Positions 54,442 to 62,899 of a DNA stretch of 64,000 nucleotides are shown here, one piece after another. The position numbers and the translations under genes were made by a program. Position 1 is the first letter of the stretch. The number at the start of each line of letters is the position of its first letter. The DNA is taken from contig CADAOY010000001.1 of assembly GCA_902789665.1 (NCBI GenBank), positions 248,001 to 312,000 of the forward strand, read 5' to 3'. Origin of the DNA: an uncultured Lachnospiraceae bacterium (GTDB lineage: Bacteria; Bacillota; Clostridia; Lachnospirales; Lachnospiraceae). The notes beneath the pieces are model-generated. The model saw only the letters and a program-made list of their open reading frames with translations. It was not told the DNA's origin and searched no databases.

Positions 54442-56763
54442 ATGGAATACATACATAATTTACGTAAAATCCCCGCCTCCAAACTCCATCTTATCGGAGG
54501 CAAAGCGTCTTCTCTTGCCATGATGATAAATAATCTTAATGTGCAGGTTCCTGGAGGATATGTTGTTACGGCAGATGCTTTTGAGAATGGGGAACTAAAA
54601 GAAAAAGCTCTTGAGGAACTTGAACAATTAATCTTAACTTTAAGTTCAAAACATACATATGCCGTACGTTCTTCCGCCATTGGAGAAGACGGTCTTAATC
54701 AGTCATATGCAGGTCAGTATGAGACTTTGACTGACATAAAAACAGATGGAATTATTGATGCTGTTAAATATGTTTTTTCTTCATCTGTCAGTGAAAGAGT
54801 AGAGGAATATAAGAGCAGTTTTGGCGAAGATAAATCAGGCATCGGTGTGGTAATACAAACCTTTGTTAAGCCTGATTTTGCAGGCGTTGTTTTTACATCG
54901 GATATCATAACCGGAAAAGATGATTATCTTACAGGCAACTATGTTCACGGTGAGGGTGAACAACTGGTGAGTGGTGAGAGCAATGCGGAGATTTTTCGAA
55001 TTGGAGTTATGAAATATTCCTATGAGGGAAATGCTGAGTTTGAGAAATATGCGAAGACTCTCAGAAAGTACTGCCTGAGTATCAGAAGATTCTACGGCGT
55101 TCCGATGGATATAGAATGGGCAGTATCTGATGGCGGGGTATATATTCTTCAGTCCCGTCCGATTACAACGCTTCGCCGTCACAATAAAGATACATTTGAT
55201 TATAACGGTACAAGGTCAGGATATAAGCTTCTTACAAAGACAAACGTGGGCGAGATTTTTATGAATCCGGTAAGCCCAATGACAATGAGTGTGCTTGAGA
55301 GAATTAATGAATTCTTAGGGCTCCCGGAATGGCTTGACTGTGTGGCAGGTCAGGCATATATGAATGTGTCAGTTATATGTTCGCTTTTGGTAAGCTTTGG
55401 AATGAGCGAAAAGAAGGCGTATGAATCTGTGCGAGATCTGGTGGGAGAGATACCTGATGGCGCAGTTATTCCGATTTCGTATTTTGACAAAAGTAAGTTT
55501 CTTAAGAACTTAAAAATCCTCCTGTTTCCAAAGAACAAATCAACGCTTTCAAAACAGGAAAAGAAGCAGATGGTTGAAGACCTTGCAGTCATTTCAAAAG
55601 AGTGCATGGGAGACATACGTAAAATAGATAATAATGAAGAACTGATTCGTTACTGGGATGAGGTTCTTCTTAAGAAGTTATATGATGGTCTGGCTGCAAT
55701 TCTGACAGAGTGTGGCACTGCCATGGTTCCACTTTTTAGTATGCGTAAGAAAATTGCCCGAATTTCTGACGATGATATGGCTAATCGTCTCTGCGGTGGA
55801 TGCGTTGGTATTCTTGATAGTATGAAGCCGATGCTTTTGCTTGAAGACGTGGCTGATGGCAAAATGACCAAAGAAGAATATGTAAGCATATGCGGACACA
55901 GGTGCGTTAATGAAATGGAACTTATGAGCCCTCGTCCTTATGAGAATCCTGACTTCCCTGATAATCTGCTTAGTGAAAGAAAAGAAGGCGGAATCAATCT
56001 TCATAAGATGAAGGAAAAGCAGGAGAAGGAATATGAAGAAGCGCTTTCTGAGTTCAAAACTAAATATCCATCAAAAGCCAAATGGATAGATAAAAACATA
56101 GCGAAGTTTGTTCACGCCAATGATTTCAGGGAAGAGATAAGAAGCAAGGGCGTGTGGATTTTTTCCGTATTTCGTGAGTTTATTTTAAAGGCAGGTGAGC
56201 TTAATAATTTAGGTGATGATATCTTCATGCTTTCCTGTGATGAGATGTTTAATTTATTAAGAGGCGATGATAGTGCAGTAAAATATATATCGAAAAGAAA
56301 AGAGACTTTTGAAAAAAATCAAAAATACCCGCCATTTCCAGGCCTTATTATAGGCAGGTTTGATCCTGATGAGTGGGTTTCAATGCCGGGCAGAAGGAAT
56401 GATTATTACTGTGCAGATTTGCAAACGGATTGTAATGAAGATTCAGATGTTAAAGGCTTCCCTGGGGCAGCAGGTGTAGTTACAGGTAAGGTTCGCGTCA
56501 TCAGTGATATAAGTCATATCGATGAAGTTGAAGATGGAGACATACTTGTAACCTGCGCTACCAACATCGGCTGGACGGTGATTTTTCCCAAGGTATCAGC
56601 AATCGTGACTGACATCGGCGCCCCATTATCCCATGCCGCCATCGTGGCAAGAGAATTCGGAATCCCAGCAGTAGTAGGCTGCCGAAATGCAACAACTGTG
56701 CTTAAAACAGGTGATATGGTTACTGTAGATGGAGCGAGGGGAACGGTAGAAAAATATAATTAA
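54442..56763 (+). CDS. PEP-synthase/rifampin-phosphotransferase-like dikinase
   Basis: A 773-residue protein with the three-part build of dikinases. Residues 1-245 are a PPDK_N ATP-grasp domain (GGKASSLAMM, AVRSSAIGEDG, SYAGQYET, ending QSRPIT). A large middle domain (about 250-670, TKTNVGEIFMNPVSPMTMSVL onward) is of the rifampin-phosphotransferase (Rph) type, not the PEP-binding barrel of PpsA. Residues 675-773 form the swivelling phosphohistidine domain, with His731 in GAPLSHAAIVAREFGIP. It would move the beta-phosphate of ATP to an unknown small molecule. Rph inactivates rifamycins; here the target is open. TetR control suggests induction by a drug-like compound. Confidence 0.85.
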   Translation: MEYIHNLRKIPASKLHLIGGKASSLAMMINNLNVQVPGGYVVTADAFENGELKEKALEELEQLILTLSSKHTYAVRSSAIGEDGLNQSYAGQYETLTDIKTDGIIDAVKYVFSSSVSERVEEYKSSFGEDKSGIGVVIQTFVKPDFAGVVFTSDIITGKDDYLTGNYVHGEGEQLVSGESNAEIFRIGVMKYSYEGNAEFEKYAKTLRKYCLSIRRFYGVPMDIEWAVSDGGVYILQSRPITTLRRHNKDTFDYNGTRSGYKLLTKTNVGEIFMNPVSPMTMSVLERINEFLGLPEWLDCVAGQAYMNVSVICSLLVSFGMSEKKAYESVRDLVGEIPDGAVIPISYFDKSKFLKNLKILLFPKNKSTLSKQEKKQMVEDLAVISKECMGDIRKIDNNEELIRYWDEVLLKKLYDGLAAILTECGTAMVPLFSMRKKIARISDDDMANRLCGGCVGILDSMKPMLLLEDVADGKMTKEEYVSICGHRCVNEMELMSPRPYENPDFPDNLLSERKEGGINLHKMKEKQEKEYEEALSEFKTKYPSKAKWIDKNIAKFVHANDFREEIRSKGVWIFSVFREFILKAGELNNLGDDIFMLSCDEMFNLLRGDDSAVKYISKRKETFEKNQKYPPFPGLIIGRFDPDEWVSMPGRRNDYYCADLQTDCNEDSDVKGFPGAAGVVTGKVRVISDISHIDEVEDGDILVTCATNIGWTVIFPKVSAIVTDIGAPLSHAAIVAREFGIPAVVGCRNATTVLKTGDMVTVDGARGTVEKYN

Positions 56764-56790
56764 GGCTGAAAAAATCCAAGCATAAAAAAT

Positions 56791-56826
56791 ATCCCCGTAA
56801 GGTTTTAACTTACGGGGATTATTATT
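56791..56826. terminator. Bidirectional terminator
   Basis: Perfect 10-bp stem ATCCCCGTAA / TTACGGGGAT (56791-56800, 56810-56819) between the dikinase gene and a convergent gene. Confidence 0.87.
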
Positions 56827-56847
56827 TGCCTGCATGTGCTTAAAAAC

Positions 56848-57258
56848 CTATTCCGGAGACCAACTGTCCTGAACGTCTTCAATAACCACGTTTTCGTCAA
56901 CTTTGACTACAACCTGGTATTCATCTTCATATACAATTTCACCCGGGAAGTTGGTATAGACAACATAGTAAGCGTGCTCGTAACGCTCTAATAACCAGAG
57001 CAGCGGATTGATCATTTTCATCATCATTTCGCTGTTTTCTGTTTTGAAATAGCAGATAACTTTTTCCTGGCGTTTGCACTGTGGTGGCCATGGAAGTTCC
57101 TCGGCAAACCAGGAATCTATTTCCTTAAAAAGTTCAACATCTTCCTGCTCCATAACACCATCGGTAACCATCTGATTAAGCATACTGAAAATGCCCTTGC
57201 CGGTCTTGGTATTGGCAGCCAGTTCCCTGCCTTGTATTCTGCAATATTTGAACTTCAT
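56848..57258 (-). CDS. Conserved hypothetical protein, 136 residues
   Basis: A soluble acidic protein (MKFKYCRIQGRELAANTKTGKGIFSMLN) without recognised domain; ends DVQDSWSPE. It may be an alpha/beta fold with a short helical N-terminus. The GGCGGAGGA ribosome site ends one base before a first ATG at 57264, which is too close, so the ATG at 57258 two codons later is preferred. Stands alone on the minus strand. Confidence 0.6.
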   Translation of the reverse strand: MKFKYCRIQGRELAANTKTGKGIFSMLNQMVTDGVMEQEDVELFKEIDSWFAEELPWPPQCKRQEKVICYFKTENSEMMMKMINPLLWLLERYEHAYYVVYTNFPGEIVYEDEYQVVVKVDENVVIEDVQDSWSPE

Positions 57259-57435
57259 AGGCATTCCTCCGCCTTTTTTTTATAATAACATAAAATGGGT
57301 TTGAAAAAAAGGTAAATACGTTTATTTATGGTGGTTGAAATACTAGCCCAAATTTGTTAAAATATTATCGCTACGTTTTATGCTTTAACATAAATACGTG
57401 TTAAGTATTTACAATAAAATATAAAGGAGGATCAT

Positions 57436-58128
57436 ATGATTTACTCAACAGAAGTTAAGAACATGTGCCCTGTAACTCAGGGTGTTCATCATGGCGCTGC
57501 TCCTATTCCTGAAGAGGCTAAATGGGTTCAGGCCAAGAAGATTGAGGACATTTCAGGCTATACACATGGTATAGGTTGGTGTGCACCTCAGCAGGGAGCT
57601 TGTAAGCTTTCATTAAACGTTAAAGACGGTATCATCCAGGAAGCATTAGTAGAGACAATCGGATGCTCAGGTATGACACATTCTGCAGCTATGGCTGCTG
57701 AAATTCTTCCAGGACTTACTCTCCTTGAGGCACTCAATACTGACCTTGTATGTGATGCTATCAATACAGCAATGAGAGAGTTATTCTTACAGATTGTATA
57801 CGGAAGAACACAGTCTGCATTCTCTGAAGATGGTCTTCAGATTGGTGCAGGTCTTGAAGACCTTGGTAAGGGTTCAAGATCAATGGTTGGTACTACATAT
57901 GGTACATTAGATAAGGGACCTCGTTACTTAGAGCTTACTGATGGTTACATCACAAAGGTTGCTCTTGATGAGAACGATGAGATTATCGGTTACCAGTATG
58001 TTAACTTTGGAAAGATGATGGACTTCATTAAGAAGGGTGACGAACCTAAGGTTGCATTCGAGAAGGCTTCAGGACAGTATGGTCGTGTAGCTGACGCAGT
58101 GAAGTTAATCGATCCTAGAAAAGAGTAA
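57436..58128 (+). CDS. NifU/IscU-like iron-sulfur scaffold-related protein
   Basis: A 230-residue protein of the group annotated as iron-sulfur cluster assembly scaffold-like. Conserved Cys lie at 11, 49, 56 and 77 (MCPVTQG, GWCAPQQGAC, IGCSGMTHSAAMA); the last resembles the NifU_N Cys motif, but the protein is longer than IscU and lacks the usual third Cys region. It is followed 20 bases later by the GGGtGRT gene, with which it is paired in many anaerobic Clostridia. Codons are strongly biased as in highly expressed genes. AAGGAGG ribosome site. Actual cofactor role unproven. Confidence 0.85.
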   Translation: MIYSTEVKNMCPVTQGVHHGAAPIPEEAKWVQAKKIEDISGYTHGIGWCAPQQGACKLSLNVKDGIIQEALVETIGCSGMTHSAAMAAEILPGLTLLEALNTDLVCDAINTAMRELFLQIVYGRTQSAFSEDGLQIGAGLEDLGKGSRSMVGTTYGTLDKGPRYLELTDGYITKVALDENDEIIGYQYVNFGKMMDFIKKGDEPKVAFEKASGQYGRVADAVKLIDPRKE

Positions 58129-58148
58129 GAAAGGGAGGACAAATCATA

Positions 58149-59168
58149 ATGGCATTATTTGAATCATATGAAAGAAGAGAGCCTCAGATTCTTGCTTGTT
58201 TAAAGGAGTATGGCATCTCTTCAATTGAAGAATGTAAAACAATCTGCGAGAACGCAGGTATTGATGTTTATAGTTTAATCGAAGGCATTCAGCCTATCTG
58301 TTTTGAGAACGCTAAGTGGGCTTACACTGTAGGTGCTGCTATCGCAATTAAGAAGAACTGCCGTAAGGCTTCTGATGCAGCTGCAGCTATCGGTATTGGT
58401 CTTCAGGCTTTCTGTATTCCTGGTTCTGTTGCAGACCGTCGTAAAGTAGGTCTTGGACATGGTAACCTTGGTAAGATGCTTCTTGAAGAAGATACAGAGT
58501 GCTTCGCTTTCCTTGCTGGTCACGAATCATTCGCAGCAGCAGAAGGTGCTATCGGTATCGCTGAGAAGGCTAACAAAGTTCGTCAGAAACCACTTCGTGT
58601 TATTCTTAACGGTCTTGGTAAGGACGCAGCTCAGATTATTTCACGTATCAACGGTTTCACATATGTTGAGACTCAGTATGATTACTTCACAGGTGAAGTT
58701 AAAGAAGTATTTAGAAAATGCTACTCAAAAGATCCTGAATCACCACGTGCTAAGGTTAACTGCTACGGTGCAAACGATGTTCAGGAAGGTGTTGCAATCA
58801 TGTGGAAAGAGAACGTTGACGTTTCTATAACAGGTAACTCAACTAACCCTACAAGATTCCAGCATCCAGTTGCAGGTACATATAAGAAGGAAAGAGTAGA
58901 AGCTGGTAAGAAGTACTTCTCAGTTGCTTCAGGTGGTGGTACAGGTCGTACACTTCATCCTGATAACATGGCAGCAGGTCCTGCTTCATATGGTATGACA
59001 GATACTATGGGACGTATGCATTCAGATGCACAGTTCGCAGGTTCTTCATCAGTTCCAGCACACGTAGAAATGATGGGTCTTATCGGTGCAGGTAACAACC
59101 CAATGGTAGGTATGACAGTTTCTACAGCAGTTTCAATTGAAGAAGCAGCAAAGGCTGGTAAGTTCTAA
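58149..59168 (+). CDS. GGGtGRT protein
   Basis: A 339-residue protein of a conserved family named for the motif GGGTGRT, here at residues 262-268, followed by LHPDNMAAGPASYGMTDTMGR. A glycine/alanine-rich segment at about 65-110 (AIAIKKNCRKASDAAAAIGIG) and several Cys (16, 30, 40, 51 region) are present. No biochemical function is established. It forms a two-gene operon with the NifU-like protein and ends in a terminator. Strong ribosome site (AAGGGAGGA) and optimal codons suggest an abundant protein. Confidence 0.9.
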   Translation: MALFESYERREPQILACLKEYGISSIEECKTICENAGIDVYSLIEGIQPICFENAKWAYTVGAAIAIKKNCRKASDAAAAIGIGLQAFCIPGSVADRRKVGLGHGNLGKMLLEEDTECFAFLAGHESFAAAEGAIGIAEKANKVRQKPLRVILNGLGKDAAQIISRINGFTYVETQYDYFTGEVKEVFRKCYSKDPESPRAKVNCYGANDVQEGVAIMWKENVDVSITGNSTNPTRFQHPVAGTYKKERVEAGKKYFSVASGGGTGRTLHPDNMAAGPASYGMTDTMGRMHSDAQFAGSSSVPAHVEMMGLIGAGNNPMVGMTVSTAVSIEEAAKAGKF

Positions 59169-59196
59169 TTGTAAATACTGACTAAAAGTATAAATG

Positions 59197-59229
59197 AAAG
59201 GAATCGGAGTAATCCGGTTCCTTTTTTTT
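59197..59229 (+). terminator. Terminator after the GGGtGRT gene
   Basis: Eleven-bp stem AAAGGAATCGG / CCGGTTCCTTT (59197-59207, 59214-59224, one G-U pair) followed by TTTTT. Confidence 0.9.
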
Positions 59230-59327
59230 ATGAAAATCTACAAAAAAATCTCTATATTTGTTATAATAATGTTTAGGTGTAAAACTGTCATAGGTGAATA
59301 GTAAGAAGTAAAAAGGGAGGGGAACGC

Positions 59328-60443
59328 TTGAGTGCTAATAAGTTTTATGACAAGTTAATGCATTTTCTTGTTCATAACAGTTTATTCTTTACTGTTATTG
59401 TAATGGGGCTTGTTCATATTGCAATGCTTATTTTTATGCTGTGCTTTCGTGTATATCCACTAGTTCAGTTTAATATATTAAGCGTTGTGGTTTATTCGTT
59501 TTGTCTTCTTTTGGCCAAGACAGGTTACATTATGCCTGTATATATAAGCATAATGCTTGAAGTATTCTCTTATTCCCTTTTATCAACCTGGTATATTGGA
59601 TGGGACAGCGGCTGTCACCATTTTCTATTCTCAATTGTTCCAATAATTGTATATTTCGGTGCAGCATTATTTAAGGGTAAAAAAAGATGGATTGTCGTAA
59701 TCCTTCTTGTGCTTGATTTTGTTACTTTTGCAACCATTCGTCTTATATATTCTGAAGCTATTCCATTATATCAACTTAATTCAGCAAGTTCGCAGGCATT
59801 GAATATATTTGTAAACTTCGTAATGATTTTTTCAGTCTGCTTCTATAACTACATGTATATTTATTCCAGCGAAGAAATGATGGTTAATCTTCAGAAGCAG
59901 AATAAGCAGTTATCTGTTGATGCCAAGGAAGATGAACTTACCAATCTTCTTAACAGAAGAGGCTTCCTTCCTATAGTTGATTCACTTATGAATGAGGAGC
60001 CGAAACATCATTTCTGCATCGCATTCTGCGACGTGGATAATTTTAAAAGAATTAACGATTCATATGGTCATGACTGTGGTGATGAGGTTTTAAGACATAT
60101 CACAAACGTTATTAAAAAAGAGATGCATGGCTGCGACATATGCAGATGGGGCGGTGAGGAATTCATCATCCTTATGAGAGATTATGACATGAATGTGGCG
60201 ATTCAGAAGATGGAGTATCTTAGAAAGACAATAGAGACTAATGATACCGTGTTCTATAATAAGCATATCAGCGCAACCATGACCATCGGTGTTGAAGAAT
60301 GCAGCGATATTTATCATGATCCTGAAGATGTTATTAAGACGGCTGATGAAAGAATGTATTATGGTAAGCAGCATGGTAAGAACATAGTTATAGCAAGTAC
60401 TGAGGAAGAAGAAACACACGAAGAAGAAACTGTGTCAGAGTAA
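59328..60443 (+). CDS. Membrane diguanylate cyclase (GGDEF)
   Basis: A 371-residue protein. Six transmembrane helices (about residues 15-180) are followed by a GGDEF domain starting DDELTNLLNRRGF. The active-site loop is GGEEF at 275-279, an active variant; no RxxD inhibitory site is seen five residues before it. Should make cyclic di-GMP in response to a membrane signal. The start is a TTG with a strong GGGAGGGG ribosome site; the next in-frame ATG is ten codons later. Confidence 0.93.
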   Translation: MSANKFYDKLMHFLVHNSLFFTVIVMGLVHIAMLIFMLCFRVYPLVQFNILSVVVYSFCLLLAKTGYIMPVYISIMLEVFSYSLLSTWYIGWDSGCHHFLFSIVPIIVYFGAALFKGKKRWIVVILLVLDFVTFATIRLIYSEAIPLYQLNSASSQALNIFVNFVMIFSVCFYNYMYIYSSEEMMVNLQKQNKQLSVDAKEDELTNLLNRRGFLPIVDSLMNEEPKHHFCIAFCDVDNFKRINDSYGHDCGDEVLRHITNVIKKEMHGCDICRWGGEEFIILMRDYDMNVAIQKMEYLRKTIETNDTVFYNKHISATMTIGVEECSDIYHDPEDVIKTADERMYYGKQHGKNIVIASTEEEETHEEETVSE

Positions 60444-60447
60444 TTTA

Positions 60448-60482
60448 AGTCCCTGTAAATGAAGATTTACAGGGATTATTAT
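60448..60482 (+). terminator. Terminator after the diguanylate cyclase
   Basis: Perfect 11-bp stem TCCCTGTAAAT / ATTTACAGGGA (60450-60460, 60465-60475), 4-base loop, then TTATTAT. Confidence 0.8.
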
Positions 60483-60500
60483 GTTATAAAGGGGTTAAAA

Positions 60501-61259
60501 ATGGTAGTTACAATTTATGATGACAGGATTAAACTCGACGGTGATCTGGCCATACCAAGAGATTACGATGGCAAAGGTAAAATCCCCGTCGCGCTGATTA
60601 TTCACGGCTTTACAGGCAACAAGGAAGAAGAACATCTGGTGGCAATATCGGATGTGCTTAATGACCTTGGAATTGCAACTTTAAGAGTTGATATGTATGG
60701 TCATGGAAGAAGTGATGGAAGATTTTTTAATCATACTTTAAATAAGTGGATTCAAAATGGTCTGGCTGCCATTGATTATCTTAAAGAGGATGGCAGATTC
60801 TCTGATATTTATTTATGTGGTCATTCCCAGGGAGGCCTTATGGTAATGCTGCTTGCGGCAATGGAAAGAGATAAAGTTAAACTTTTAATTCCGTTGTCAC
60901 CGGCAACCATGATACCAAAGGGATGCAGGGAAGGTGATATGCTTGGAACAAGATTTGATCCTGTTAATGTGCCGGATGAGGTACACTCACCTGATGGCTG
61001 GGTACTTGGCGGAAATTATGTAAGAGTAGCTCAGACAATATACGTGGAAGAAGCAGTAAAGAAATATACAGGTCCTGTATTAGTGGTTCACGGAGATGCC
61101 GACATGACTGTTGACATTGAAGAAACAAAGAAGGACTGCAGCGGATATGCCAATTGTAAGTTCGTGACAATTAAGGGAGATTCGCACTGCTATGATTACC
61201 ATCTTGATGAGGTAGTGGCAGCAGTTAAGGAATATGTTTCTGATTTTTTGAAGGAGTAA
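60501..61259 (+). CDS. Alpha/beta hydrolase (esterase/lipase-like)
   Basis: A 252-residue hydrolase with oxyanion motif HGFTGNKEE, nucleophile elbow GHSQGG (Ser), VVHGDADMTV supplying the acid, and the His in KGDSHCYDYH. Resembles acylglycerol or cinnamoyl esterases, which in gut Lachnospiraceae can release ferulate; the substrate is not certain. An upstream ATG at 60459 lies in a terminator stem and is rejected; AAAGGGG points to the ATG at 60501. Followed by the SMP-30 gene after 3 bases. Confidence 0.9.
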   Translation: MVVTIYDDRIKLDGDLAIPRDYDGKGKIPVALIIHGFTGNKEEEHLVAISDVLNDLGIATLRVDMYGHGRSDGRFFNHTLNKWIQNGLAAIDYLKEDGRFSDIYLCGHSQGGLMVMLLAAMERDKVKLLIPLSPATMIPKGCREGDMLGTRFDPVNVPDEVHSPDGWVLGGNYVRVAQTIYVEEAVKKYTGPVLVVHGDADMTVDIEETKKDCSGYANCKFVTIKGDSHCYDYHLDEVVAAVKEYVSDFLKE

Positions 61260-61262
61260 TAT

Positions 61263-62102
61263 ATGGCAGTTAAAACATATAAGGCAGAAGTCTTTGACAG
61301 TAATAAATACAGACTTGGCGAAGGCCCTTTTTATACCAAAAGTTTAAACCGCCTTTCCTGGATTGATATTTTAGACGGAAGAGTATATACCCTTATAAAT
61401 GGCAAAAAAGAATATACCGAAGTAGGTCAGCATATCGGCGCCGCAATTCCAATGAAGGATTCAGATGGTTTTATTGTTGCAGGATATGACGGCTTATATA
61501 CTCTTGAAAATGGAGAGAAGAAACTTCTTTACAGACTTGATAAAGAACTTAAAGATCATCACAGATGCAATGATGCAAGGATGGATAAAAACGGAAGAAT
61601 CTGGTTCGGCTCAATAGTAGATAATTTCTATGACATAGAATGTTATGGCGGTCTGTATGTCTATGACAAAGGCGTGGTTAAGTGCGCTATAGAAAATACT
61701 AAACTTGCCAACGGCCTGGTATGGAGCTCGGATGAAAAGACCTTCTATTTTATTGATACCAACTATGGCGCAGTATTTAAATATGATTACGATGCCATAA
61801 ATGGAGAAATATCAAACAGACAGGAATTCATAAGAATAACTGACGGCTTCCCTGACGGAATGTGCATCGATTCAAATGATGATTTATGGATTGCCATCTG
61901 GGACGGGGGAAAAGTGCATCATAGAGATGGAAGGACCGGTGAACTTAAGGGGATAGTTGAAGTAGATGCAAGAAATGTATCTTCCTGCTGTTTTTATGGA
62001 GATAACATGGACATGCTCTTTATTACCACGTCAGGTGAGTACGCAAGTGGTGAGCATGACGGCTGTATCTTCACATGCAAAGTTGACGCCAAAGGCGTTT
62101 GA
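61263..62102 (+). CDS. SMP-30/gluconolactonase family protein
   Basis: A 279-residue six-bladed beta-propeller of the SGL family. The metal-binding Glu is in LGEGPFY (residue 20), the Asn/Asp in RCNDARMDKNGRIWFGS and NGLVWSSDEKTFYFID, and the Asp in PDGMCIDSNDDLWIA. Such enzymes open sugar lactones (gluconolactone-type). Probably co-transcribed with the esterase. A 33-bp piece of this gene (61889-61921) is repeated behind its stop at 62127-62158. Confidence 0.93.
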   Translation: MAVKTYKAEVFDSNKYRLGEGPFYTKSLNRLSWIDILDGRVYTLINGKKEYTEVGQHIGAAIPMKDSDGFIVAGYDGLYTLENGEKKLLYRLDKELKDHHRCNDARMDKNGRIWFGSIVDNFYDIECYGGLYVYDKGVVKCAIENTKLANGLVWSSDEKTFYFIDTNYGAVFKYDYDAINGEISNRQEFIRITDGFPDGMCIDSNDDLWIAIWDGGKVHHRDGRTGELKGIVEVDARNVSSCCFYGDNMDMLFITTSGEYASGEHDGCIFTCKVDAKGV

Positions 62103-62126
62103 TAAAGATAAACAAAAAAGGCGCTT

Positions 62127-62158
62127 GATTGCCATCTGGGACGGGGGAAAGTGCATCA
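62127..62158 (+). repeat. Displaced copy of a segment of the SMP-30 gene
   Basis: Matches 61889-61921 except for one missing A. It is flanked by AAAGGCGCTT on both sides (62117-62126 and 62158-62167), and a near copy, AAAGGCGTTT, forms the end of the SMP-30 gene itself. Confidence 0.85.
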
Positions 62159-62191
62159 AAGGCGCTTAATACAAAAAAGGATGATATAAAA

Positions 62192-62899
62192 ATGGAATTT
62201 GTAATATCGCATTTAGCTAAAAGTTATGGAAAACATCAGGTATTAACTGATGTTGATTATACCTTCGAAGAGGGCAAAATCTACGGCCTCATAGGTCGAA
62301 ACGGCGCAGGTAAAACCACGCTGTTTAACTGCCTTAACAGCGATATTGAAACTAATGGAGGCAGATTCTTCTTTAAGGATAGCGAGAAGGAAATTGCTGT
62401 TAATTCAAGTGACATAGGTTATGTTCTTTCAACGCCTACAGTTCCTGATTTCATGACAGGAAGAGAATTCATTAAATTCTTTATGGATATTCACTCAGAC
62501 GGAATTAAAGACCCGATGACCATAGATGAATATATGGATTATGTAATGATACCTGAAGATACCAGAGACCGTCTTATGAAAGACTATTCTCATGGCACCA
62601 GGAATAAAATGCAGATGATAGTAAACTTAATAGCCAAGCCAAAACTCATGCTGCTTGATGAGCCTCTTACATCTTTGGATGTAGTTGTGGCTGAAGAGAT
62701 GAAAGATATATTCAGAAAGCAAAAAGATGGAAGAGTACTGATTTTCTCCACTCACTTACTGGATATAGCATTGGATTTGTGCGACGAAATCATTCTTCTT
62801 AATCATGGGAAACTCGAGAAGGTTGATAAATCAAATCTTGATAATGAAGATTTCAAAATAAAGATAATTGAGGCCCTGAAAGATGCAGATAATTCTTAA
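62192..62899 (+). CDS. ABC transporter ATP-binding protein
   Basis: A 235-residue ATPase: Walker A GRNGAGKTT, a variant signature DYSHGTRNKMQ in place of LSGGQ, Walker B LMLLDEPL and the H-loop FSTHLLD. It belongs to the small two-component exporters (with YtrB/BcrA-like ATPases). A TTG at 62129 is in frame but lies in the duplicated segment and lacks a ribosome site; ATG at 62192 with AAAAGG upstream is preferred. Overlaps the permease gene by 17 bases. Confidence 0.92.
   Translation: MEFVISHLAKSYGKHQVLTDVDYTFEEGKIYGLIGRNGAGKTTLFNCLNSDIETNGGRFFFKDSEKEIAVNSSDIGYVLSTPTVPDFMTGREFIKFFMDIHSDGIKDPMTIDEYMDYVMIPEDTRDRLMKDYSHGTRNKMQMIVNLIAKPKLMLLDEPLTSLDVVVAEEMKDIFRKQKDGRVLIFSTHLLDIALDLCDEIILLNHGKLEKVDKSNLDNEDFKIKIIEALKDADNS

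Noticed and set aside
60459-60500. Upstream ATG for the alpha/beta hydrolase
   Set aside because: It lies inside a perfect terminator stem; the AAAGGGG site belongs to the ATG at 60501.
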